Shown here: one piece after another, positions 7,518 to 12,849 of the stretch
Numbering within the stretch: the first letter of the stretch is position 1
Layout: the number at the start of each line of letters is the position of its first letter
From: Gammaproteobacteria bacterium
GTDB taxonomy: Bacteria; Pseudomonadota; Gammaproteobacteria; UBA9214
Assembly (NCBI GenBank): GCA_003454335.1
Contig: DMKK01000193.1
Span: 1-15,174, forward strand
Direction of reading: 5' to 3'
DNA length: 15,174 nt
Position numbers and translations under genes: made by a program
The notes under the pieces: model-generated
Seen by the model: the letters and a program-made list of their open reading frames with translations, nothing else
Database searches by the model: none
What the model was told of the DNA's origin: nothing

Positions 7518-8993
7518 CTAGCGAACGATCTTCAGCAGTCGGGAAGGTTCGGGTTCTCCCGTCGGATACTGGTTATTCAGCAACCGCAGCTGTTCTTCAG
7601 GGTAGTCATTTATGGGTGAACGTCGTGCCAGGTCGGCATAGGTCATGCCCTCGGTGGCGCGGATGATATCCAGTTTTTGCCCGGCCGCCAGTTTTTCCTC
7701 GGCTGCTGTGAGACGGTGAAGGCTTGTTGCCGTTGCCAGCATGGCTGCGTCATATTTCCATGGATTTTTCCGGTCGTTTGCTGCTCCTGCAAGTATATAG
7801 GCGCTGCCGTCCCGGTATATCACCACGTAGCGCACCCGGCGTGGCCCGTAGGGTGTTTCGCCGTCTGCGATTGCAGTGTAGCCTTTCAGGTCACCGCTGG
7901 AGAACGTTTTTCCCTGTCTCATGTTCTCCAGTTGCATGTGCTGTTCCATGAATTGCCGGGGTGACTGTTGCCCCTTGATTCCGGCGATGCTCATTTGTAT
8001 CAGGCCATCCTTGCTTTCCGGGGTGGCGATGATTTTCTGTGTCTGGTTGTCAATGCGCCAGTCCTTTGGGAAGGTCAGGGAAAAGTTCAGGTCCCTGTGA
8101 TAGAAACGGTTGTCCCTGACGATGCCTTCCTGCGTACTGTCTCCAAAGGTCATGCCATCCAGTCGGAGCAGGAAACTGTCGCGACCGATACGTGTGGTGG
8201 TACCGGTCTTGAATTTTTTGGCGGCGTTGATCACCTCTCTGAAGCGCGCGTCGTTGTCGGGGTGGGTTGAAAACAGGCCGTGATATACATTCGGTTCCCG
8301 GTCTTCTTTGCTGGCGATGGCGACCTCAAAGGCTTCCTGGTTCTTCAGAACACCGACCACTTCCAGCATGGCGGCAGGATCATAGCCACTTTTTGCGAGG
8401 TACTCCGCACCGAGGCGGTCAGCCTCCAGCTCATGTTCCCGGCCGTAACCACGCACAATGACGGTGCCGGCCATGTCGGTCAATGAGTCGATCCCGTTAA
8501 TGCCGGTTGATGCCGCCACGACCGCACCCAGTATGCCCGTAACGGCAGCGGTACTCTGCTGGCGGACGCTGTGACGTGCTGTCACATGCCCGATCTCGTG
8601 ACCGAGCACGGCTGCCAGTTCGGCCTCGGAATTCAGGTAGGCCAGCATGCCGCGGGTAATGAAGATATAGCCACCTGGCAACGCGAAGGCATTGACGGAT
8701 GTGCTGTCGACGATGGTGAACTGGTAAGCGAGATTCGGGCGGTGACTGTGTGTGGCCAGCTGCTTGCCAATACGCTGTACCAGTTCCTCCAGTACGGGGT
8801 CCTTGTAGGCAGGCATCTCCTGCAGCACTTCTGTGCTGTATTTGTGTCCCAGTCTGATTTCCTCGTCTTCTGACATCAACACAAAGTCACTGCCGCCGGT
8901 AACCGGGTTGGTGGCACAGGCTGTAAGCAAAAAGCCTGTTACCAGTAACAACAGGATTGTCGTTGGAGTGAAAGATCGCAGTTGGGGGTGCAT
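7518..8993 (-). CDS. M48-family zinc metalloprotease lipoprotein
   Basis: This 491-aa protein is a predicted envelope metalloprotease. The N-terminus is a lipoprotein signal with lipobox LTAC (lipidated Cys26). The M48 catalytic core spans about 40-260: HEIGH at 132-136 supplies two zinc-binding histidines and the catalytic Glu, and ELEAD (188-192) gives the third ligand, Glu188. ALPGGYIFITRGMLAYLNSEAELAAVLGHE is typical of the lipoprotein M48 group related to BepA/YfgC. Instead of BepA-type TPR repeats it has a region of unknown fold (about 270-420) and a C-terminal segment (about 435-491) of the kind DIIRATEGMTYADLA..LRLLN that resembles a LysM-like repeat. I infer outer-membrane protein quality control; the substrate is unknown. 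It starts 10 bases after the nuclease gene ends with no clear ribosome-binding site, suggesting coupled translation. Confidence 0.9.
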   Translation of the reverse strand: MHPQLRSFTPTTILLLLVTGFLLTACATNPVTGGSDFVLMSEDEEIRLGHKYSTEVLQEMPAYKDPVLEELVQRIGKQLATHSHRPNLAYQFTIVDSTSVNAFALPGGYIFITRGMLAYLNSEAELAAVLGHEIGHVTARHSVRQQSTAAVTGILGAVVAASTGINGIDSLTDMAGTVIVRGYGREHELEADRLGAEYLAKSGYDPAAMLEVVGVLKNQEAFEVAIASKEDREPNVYHGLFSTHPDNDARFREVINAAKKFKTGTTTRIGRDSFLLRLDGMTFGDSTQEGIVRDNRFYHRDLNFSLTFPKDWRIDNQTQKIIATPESKDGLIQMSIAGIKGQQSPRQFMEQHMQLENMRQGKTFSSGDLKGYTAIADGETPYGPRRVRYVVIYRDGSAYILAGAANDRKNPWKYDAAMLATATSLHRLTAAEEKLAAGQKLDIIRATEGMTYADLARRSPINDYPEEQLRLLNNQYPTGEPEPSRLLKIVR

Positions 8994-9003
8994 GGAGCGA
9001 TTG

Positions 9004-9879
9004 TCAGGGTTTTGATGGTGTGGTTATTATGACGAGCGCAGCCGGATGTTGCACTTTCAGTCTGGATTTGTTCCGGTCGGGCCTGATCCAGCCGCGGACT
9101 TCAATGACCTGGTTTGTAAGGGTGTCGAAATCAAAGGTGCCGAAATTGGCGAGATTCTTCAGCGGAATCTGTACCGTCAGTGAGTCATCAAGATCCAGCC
9201 AGATATTATGCCGGGATCGGCGGATCGCGGTTACCCGGCCCTTAACAATCCGGAACCCGCGGGTATCCGGCGGCAGTGAGCGGGCATCATGTGACTGGTA
9301 GTCATCCAGTGCCCACAGTCCCAGGCGTGCGGCACGGGCTGAATTTTCAAGTTGCTGATAGCAGTGTTCGCCCCAGATGTTTGGAGGAATGACCGACGTG
9401 GTGGCAAGGCCCTGTCGCAGTAATCGCGTCGCAATATTTTCGCCATTTTCAAGGAAGGCATGTGCCAGCAGCCGGCCGTAGTGATCATGCTGTTGTTTGC
9501 CGTGCTGTAGCCAGAGCTTGTGGTTGTTTTCGTCCAGCAGGCGTACCAGGCTTGTCCGGGCTGCCTGCGCAAGTGGCTGCACGGGTTTGTCATTGTGCCC
9601 GACTTCCGGGGTATTGATACCAATGAAGCGTACTCGACGACCGCCTTTCAGCTTTACCGTATCGCCGTCATAGACGTATGCGACATGCACTTGTTCGCTG
9701 GTGTGATCGGCTGGGCATGCAGCTGCCAGCGCCTGCCGGTTCGGGTTGCCGCTCAGGGCGACGGTCAGCAGTAGCAGCCAGAATGCAAAAGGGGCGACCG
9801 ATTTGGCCGCCCCTTTGCTGGCTATGCTGGAATGCGTCCCGGCGGGATTAATTCCCGTAACGCTTGCGGAACTTGTCAA
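9004..9879 (-). CDS. Secreted thermonuclease-like (SNase) protein, start uncertain
   Basis: Numbering is from a TTG at 9879 (291 aa). A hydrophobic segment (APFAFWLLLLTVALSG, about 29-44) followed by QALAAA marks a signal peptide. The SNase domain (about 63-190) contains DGD (71-73), RFIGINTPE with the catalytic Arg84 and Glu92, and DHYGR with the second catalytic Arg136. The metal-ligand Asp of staphylococcal nuclease is Asn89 here, a common variant. A further beta-rich domain (about 192-291), including GRVTAIRRSRHNIWLDLDDS and IEVRGWI, looks OB-like and could bind nucleic acid. It should cleave DNA or RNA outside the cytoplasm. There is no ATG, GTG or TTG between the rpmE stop and the signal peptide: options are TTG 9879 (overlapping rpmE by 32 bases), ATG 9996 (149-base overlap, unlikely) or a non-standard codon. 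Confidence 0.85.
   Translation of the reverse strand: MTSSASVTGINPAGTHSSIASKGAAKSVAPFAFWLLLLTVALSGNPNRQALAAACPADHTSEQVHVAYVYDGDTVKLKGGRRVRFIGINTPEVGHNDKPVQPLAQAARTSLVRLLDENNHKLWLQHGKQQHDHYGRLLAHAFLENGENIATRLLRQGLATTSVIPPNIWGEHCYQQLENSARAARLGLWALDDYQSHDARSLPPDTRGFRIVKGRVTAIRRSRHNIWLDLDDSLTVQIPLKNLANFGTFDFDTLTNQVIEVRGWIRPDRNKSRLKVQHPAALVIITTPSKP
9787..9816 (-). terminator. Intrinsic terminator of rpmE
   Basis: On the minus strand AAAGGGGCGGCC (9816-9805) pairs with GGTCGCCCCTTT (9799-9788) through 11 Watson-Crick pairs and one G-U, closing a 5-base loop and ending in TTTT. It lies about 30 bases after the rpmE stop, the expected place. It is inside the upstream part of the nuclease reading frame, just before its signal-peptide core, so it may attenuate that gene. 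Confidence 0.8.
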
Positions 9880-10048
9880 CGCGGCCGCCGGTGTCGACCA
9901 TCTTCTGCTTGCCGGTATAGAACGGGTGGCACTGTGAGCAGACTTCGATAGCCAGATCCTTGCCAACCGTTGAGCGGGTTTCAAAGGTCGCGCCACAACT
10001 GCAGGTAACTTTGGTGTCCTCGTATGCCGGGTGTATATCAGTTTTCAT
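9848..10048 (-). CDS. rpmE: 50S ribosomal protein L31 (bL31), zinc-binding form
   Basis: bL31 (66 aa) sits at the bridge between the two ribosomal subunits. The sequence starts MKTDIHPAYEDTKVTCSCG and has CSC (Cys16, Cys18) plus CSQC (Cys37, Cys40), the four-cysteine zinc site of the C+ form, followed by HPFYTGKQK and VDKFRKRYG, both diagnostic. GAGG lies six bases before the ATG. The gene has its own promoter and terminator. The zinc-binding form usually serves under zinc-replete conditions; no C-minus paralogue is in the window. Confidence 0.97.
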   Translation of the reverse strand: MKTDIHPAYEDTKVTCSCGATFETRSTVGKDLAIEVCSQCHPFYTGKQKMVDTGGRVDKFRKRYGN

Positions 10049-10069
10049 GACTGCCTCAATCGTATGGTT

Positions 10070-10083
10070 CCTGTGTTCACAGG
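10070..10083 (-). promoter_or_regulatory. Palindrome in the rpmE leader
   Basis: A perfect 6-bp inverted repeat, CCTGTG-AA-CACAGG on the minus strand, lies 21 bases upstream of the rpmE start within the predicted leader. E. coli rpmE is autogenously controlled by L31 binding its leader. This small hairpin could contribute to such control here, but that is inference. Confidence 0.35.
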
Positions 10084-10114
10084 TAGCACCACCGCCACCG
10101 TGAAAAGGCAGGAG

Positions 10115-10143
10115 ATAATACGTGATTCGTCCGGCCGCAGCAA
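10115..10143 (-). promoter_or_regulatory. Sigma-70 promoter for rpmE
   Basis: On the minus strand TTGCTG (10138-10143) and TATTAT (10115-10120; five of six -10 bases) are separated by exactly 17 bases. The start of transcription would be near 10108, about 60 bases upstream of the rpmE ATG, in the gap after the DUF3135 gene. Confidence 0.6.
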
Positions 10144-10165
10144 GCCACCCTGTGAGAAATGCGGG

Positions 10166-10513
10166 TTAGGGGTGTAGCGGGGTTATTTTTGCCGTTGTCT
10201 GTTCTGTGCTGTGGCCATGGTTCCCGGATTGTAACTGCTGCAGGCTGTTGAGCAGGCCATGTGTGCCGGTCACGTTTTCCCAAAGTAGCCGGTTAATGTG
10301 CAGGCAGGCGAGCATCGGGGTGCGTGAAGTTTCCCTGATTTTGTCAAGCTTCCACTGCAGGCAGCGCAGGCGCTGTTGCTGGTGCGCCGGTGCTTTCTTA
10401 ATTGCATCCTCAATGATGCGGTTACGTTTCTCTTCAAAGGCCTGGGGATCTTGCCTGGCGAGCTTAACCCAGGCATCGAAATCAAATTTCGGACGGGCGG
10501 GTGGCGTGTTCAT
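10166..10513 (-). CDS. DUF3135 family protein
   Basis: A 115-aa soluble protein of unknown function. The N-terminal 75 residues match what I know of DUF3135: FDFDAWVKLARQDPQAFEEKR, then a Lys/Arg-rich helix and the family signature LRCLQWKLDKIRETSRTPMLACLHINRLLW. The C-terminal tail (about 85-115) is Gln/His/Thr-rich and probably disordered. The ATG at 10513 has GGAG seven bases upstream and is preferred to an ATG ten codons further upstream (10543). It has no signal peptide or membrane segment. It stands between the rpmE promoter and the gene-free region with DnaA boxes. No function can be stated. Confidence 0.8.
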   Translation of the reverse strand: MNTPPARPKFDFDAWVKLARQDPQAFEEKRNRIIEDAIKKAPAHQQQRLRCLQWKLDKIRETSRTPMLACLHINRLLWENVTGTHGLLNSLQQLQSGNHGHSTEQTTAKITPLHP

Positions 10514-10616
10514 AGTGTTCTCCGATTCTGTCCTGTGTGCCACGGACTGTTTTTGTTAGATGGAGTAGCACAAGCCTACCACAGAATTGAGGGTGTGGCC
10601 CATGGAGGGTGCGGCC

Positions 10617-10657
10617 AATATTTATAACGTACTGATATTAATCGTTATAATATTTTT
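10617..10657. other. AT-rich segment, possible DNA unwinding element
   Basis: 35 of 41 bases are A or T, in a neighbourhood that is otherwise balanced to GC-rich. It contains an 8-bp inverted repeat, TTATAACG (10622-10629) with CGTTATAA (10643-10650), and a perfect TATAAT (10646-10651). It lies six bases from the first DnaA box, as the unwinding element does in E. coli oriC. It could instead be a promoter. Confidence 0.4.
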
Positions 10658-10663
10658 CCGGCC

Positions 10664-10696
10664 TGTGGATAAAGCTGTGGAGAACAAGGTGGATAA
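10664..10696 (-). repeat. Three DnaA boxes at 12-base intervals
   Basis: TGTGGATAA (10664-10672) is a perfect match to the DnaA box TTATNCACA on the minus strand. TGTGGAGAA (10676-10684) and GGTGGATAA (10688-10696) each differ at one base. All three have the same orientation and start exactly 12 bases apart, forming an imperfect tandem repeat. Confidence 0.65.
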
Positions 10697-10798
10697 AATG
10701 TGGGGTCAGGAGGGTGAAGTCTGCCCGGCCAGGCAAAGATGGCATTGGTTTGCCATGGGTGAGATGGAACTAAATACAATTAAAACAATAGTATACGT

Positions 10799-10807
10799 TG
10801 TGTATGA
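10799..10807 (-). promoter_or_regulatory. Near-consensus DnaA box
   Basis: TGTGTATGA is TCATACACA on the minus strand, one mismatch from TTATNCACA, in the same orientation as the array and next to the second AT-rich segment. Confidence 0.35.
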
Positions 10808-10867
10808 GCCGGTGTTGGCGACGCGGTGCGGAAATGGTTGCTCACAGCCAGGCCGTGTCGTGCAGCC

Positions 10868-10876
10868 TGTGCATAA
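10868..10876 (-). promoter_or_regulatory. Perfect DnaA box
   Basis: TGTGCATAA is TTATGCACA on the minus strand, an exact match to TTATNCACA, 17 bases beyond the AAA ATPase stop codon and in the same orientation as the other boxes. Confidence 0.5.
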
Positions 10877-10892
10877 CCTGGTGCAGAACTGT

Positions 10893-12365
10893 TTAGTTGG
10901 CAGGTACGGTGCGCTCCCGGGCCCAGGCGCGCAGTTGGGCAACTTTTTCAGCCATTACCCGTGACAAGGGCTGGGTTTGTCCTATTTCAGTGCGGATGTG
11001 CCCGGTGTTCAGTCCCGTGTTCTGCTCGCGTGCCAGGTAGGTGGCAGCGACAATGGCCTGCTCTATTTCGGCACCGGAAAAACCTTCCGTGAGTCCGGCC
11101 AGTTCGGGGATATCGAAAACAAGCGGCTTGTGGTCGCGCCGGCGCAGGTGGATGGCGAAAATTTCAGCACGTGTCGGGGCATCCGGCAAATCCACAAAGA
11201 AGATTTCATCCAGCCGGCCCTTGCGGATCAGTTCCGGGGGCAGATGTTCAATGACATTGGCAGTTGCCACGATAAATACCGGTGCACTGCGTTCCGACAT
11301 CCAGGTCAGCAGGCTACCCAGTACGCGTCGTGAGGTGCCGCCATCGTTTTCCCCTGAGGCAATGGCCTTTTCGATTTCATCAATCCACAGGACGCACGGT
11401 GCCATGGCCTCTGCTGCTTTCAGTGCCTCGCGCAGGTTGCGTTCGGTCTCACCATAAAATTTGTTGTAGAGCGTACCGAAATCAAACCGTAACAGTGGCA
11501 CGGACCACATGCCGGCAATGGCCCGGGCGGCCAGGCTCTTGCCGCCGCCCTGCACACCGACCAGCAGAATTCCCCTGGGTGCATCCTGCTGGTCGTCCGC
11601 TTCAAGGAAGGTGTTGCGGCGCAGCTTGACCCAGCGTTTCAGGCTTGCCAGTCCGCCGACTTCAGCAAAATTGACAGTGTCAAATTCACAGGACAGTGCA
11701 CCATTGGTTTCCAGCAACCGGTAGCGTGCCTGCGTAATGCGTTCGAGGTCGTCGCTGTTAATTGCGCCGTCATCGTAAACGACACTGCGCACGAGACGGC
11801 GGACGTCGCCAGTTGTCAGTCCGCCCAGCTGTCTGATAATCAGGTCCAGAATTTTTCTGTCGGTTTTTACCTTTTTCCCCTGATTGGCCCGGGACCAGTG
11901 TCCGGCTTCTTCACGGATGATTTCTTCCAGGCGATCTCTGCCCGGCAGTGACAGGGAGAAGCGTGCGCTGAAAGCAGCGAGCTCCGGTGGCAGCACGATT
12001 TCATGGCTGACCAGTACCAGTGTGTGGCCCAGATGCTGGTAGTCGAGGGCGATTTCTTTCAGCAGGCGGACGTTATAGGCGTCATCCAGGTAAGGATGAA
12101 AATCCATCAGCAGGTAGATGCCGGGTGTTGCTGTGGCCTTGATCTGTGCCAGTACCTGTTGTGGATCACCGGCCTGTTCCTGCGGTATGGCCGCATAGTC
12201 AATGCGCTGCAGGCCGTTAATGACTGACCAGGACAGTACCGGCAGGGCGAGCCTGATGGCCAGACTGGCGAACAGTTGTGCCACCCGTTTTTCATCGCGG
12301 CTTTCAATGATGATCAGTGGAATGCGGGAGTTGAGCAGCAGTTCCAGGTCGTGTAAATCGTTCAT
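10893..12365 (-). CDS. Ycf46-like AAA+ ATPase
   Basis: A 490-aa cytoplasmic AAA+ protein. The N-terminal half (about 1-220) is a degenerate ATPase-like domain without a P-loop, starting MNDLHDLELLLNSRIPLIIIES, the Ycf46 pattern. The C-terminal half is an active-looking AAA module: Walker A GVQGGGKS (270-277), pore-loop-like FGTLYNKFYGETERNLR, Walker B CVLWIDEIEK (324-333), sensor 1 VATAN, arginine finger RKGRLDEIF (381-389), and sensor 2 in FSGAEIEQAI. Ycf46 proteins are known from cyanobacteria and algal plastids and occur widely in bacteria; their substrate is not well established. The ATG at 12365 is preferred over a TTG nine codons upstream (12392); neither has a good ribosome-binding site. 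It is the last gene of the rdgB-hemW string. Confidence 0.87.
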   Translation of the reverse strand: MNDLHDLELLLNSRIPLIIIESRDEKRVAQLFASLAIRLALPVLSWSVINGLQRIDYAAIPQEQAGDPQQVLAQIKATATPGIYLLMDFHPYLDDAYNVRLLKEIALDYQHLGHTLVLVSHEIVLPPELAAFSARFSLSLPGRDRLEEIIREEAGHWSRANQGKKVKTDRKILDLIIRQLGGLTTGDVRRLVRSVVYDDGAINSDDLERITQARYRLLETNGALSCEFDTVNFAEVGGLASLKRWVKLRRNTFLEADDQQDAPRGILLVGVQGGGKSLAARAIAGMWSVPLLRFDFGTLYNKFYGETERNLREALKAAEAMAPCVLWIDEIEKAIASGENDGGTSRRVLGSLLTWMSERSAPVFIVATANVIEHLPPELIRKGRLDEIFFVDLPDAPTRAEIFAIHLRRRDHKPLVFDIPELAGLTEGFSGAEIEQAIVAATYLAREQNTGLNTGHIRTEIGQTQPLSRVMAEKVAQLRAWARERTVPAN

Positions 12366-12437
12366 GAGTGTGTATTCAGATGCCCGGTTCAATGGTTATC
12401 GAACGCTGGATCGAATACATGAGTGGATGGTCGCGTA

Positions 12438-12674
12438 TCAGGGCCGGCTGAAGTGCGTGATGTGATCAAGCCTGATTTCAAGTTCTGTGCCGTCAGCACC
12501 CGCTATCACCATGAATTCTTCGCTGTTACGGGTGCGCAGGTCCAGGGGGAAAACCATTTCGATGTGGACCTTGCCATCAGCATCACGCCAGCCCAGTTCC
12601 AGCTTGTCCTGATGCATGATGGCCAGCTCATATTCGCTGTGCAGGCCGCAATCCACCGGGATGTAGTCAGTCAT
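12438..12674 (-). CDS. rof: Rof/YaeO-like Rho-binding antiterminator
   Basis: A 78-aa protein resembling E. coli YaeO (Rof), which binds the Rho hexamer and blocks its RNA-binding site, reducing Rho-dependent termination. Shared features are the N-terminal Y-x-P-x-x-C (YIPVDC), the ELA-x-x-H element (YELAIMHQDKLEL), a central DL-x-x-R segment (PLDLRTRNSEEFMVI) and the C-terminal LRLDHITHFSRP, which parallels LRLDKITSFSHP of YaeO. The fold should be a small Sm-like beta barrel. The ATG overlaps the end of the CPXCG gene by eight bases and has no obvious ribosome-binding site, so translation is probably coupled. The family call comes from remembered similarity; Rho binding is inferred. Confidence 0.78.
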   Translation of the reverse strand: MTDYIPVDCGLHSEYELAIMHQDKLELGWRDADGKVHIEMVFPLDLRTRNSEEFMVIAGADGTELEIRLDHITHFSRP

Positions 12675-12849
12675 CGTCGCGCCGTGTGGTCAGAGACAGT
12701 ATTTTATCGTCGCTGCCGATTTCCAGGTGGAACTCGATCGGCCGGCAGCAGACCGGGCAATCCTCGATGTAGTCCTGGCTGCCGCCGGAGTTGTCCACGG
12801 CTGTTTCAAAGCTTTCTCCGCAGTAGGGGCAGTCAACGTGTTCAAGCAT
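12667..12849 (-). CDS. CPXCG motif-containing cysteine-rich zinc-ribbon protein
   Basis: A 60-aa protein with CPYC (Cys7, Cys10) and CPVC (Cys31, Cys34) knuckles separated by an acidic stretch ending QDYIEDC, the pattern of the CPXCG cysteine-rich family. It probably binds one zinc ion. The function is unknown. Its ATG overlaps the hemW stop by one base (TAATG) and its end overlaps the Rof-like gene by eight bases, so the three are translated together. Confidence 0.85.
   Translation of the reverse strand: MLEHVDCPYCGESFETAVDNSGGSQDYIEDCPVCCRPIEFHLEIGSDDKILSLTTRRDDD

Larger units (their letters stand above)
10514..10892. other. Gene-free region with AT-rich segment and DnaA-box cluster
   Basis: This 379-base stretch lies between the DUF3135 start and the end of the AAA ATPase gene. 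It holds an AT-rich segment (10617-10657), a three-box DnaA array (10664-10696), a second AT-rich segment (10770-10795, 22 of 26 A/T) and two more DnaA-like sites (10799-10807, 10868-10876). I see no GATC (Dam) site. The only sizeable open frame (plus strand, 10587-10964) has no homology I recognise and runs into the AAA gene, so I call no gene. Candidate origin or DnaA-regulatory locus; see findings. Confidence 0.5.

Noticed and set aside
7498..7520. Hairpin CAAAG-AACCG-CTTTG after the M48 gene as a terminator
   Set aside because: A 5-bp stem with no T-run is too weak to call.
9880..9996. Upstream extension of the nuclease to an ATG at 9996
   Set aside because: Would overlap rpmE by 149 bases in another frame; the extra residues look like an out-of-frame reading of L31.
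10664..10703. CRISPR array
   Set aside because: The repeated units are 12 bases with no spacers; phased DnaA boxes explain them better.
10734..10760. Terminator or small RNA suggested by ATGGCA-TTGGTT-TGCCAT
   Set aside because: Only a 6-bp stem with no T-run and no supported promoter geometry upstream.
10587..10964. Plus-strand 125-residue open frame across the gene-free region
   Set aside because: No ribosome-binding site, no recognisable family, and its 3' end lies antisense in the AAA ATPase gene; it would also cover the DnaA boxes.
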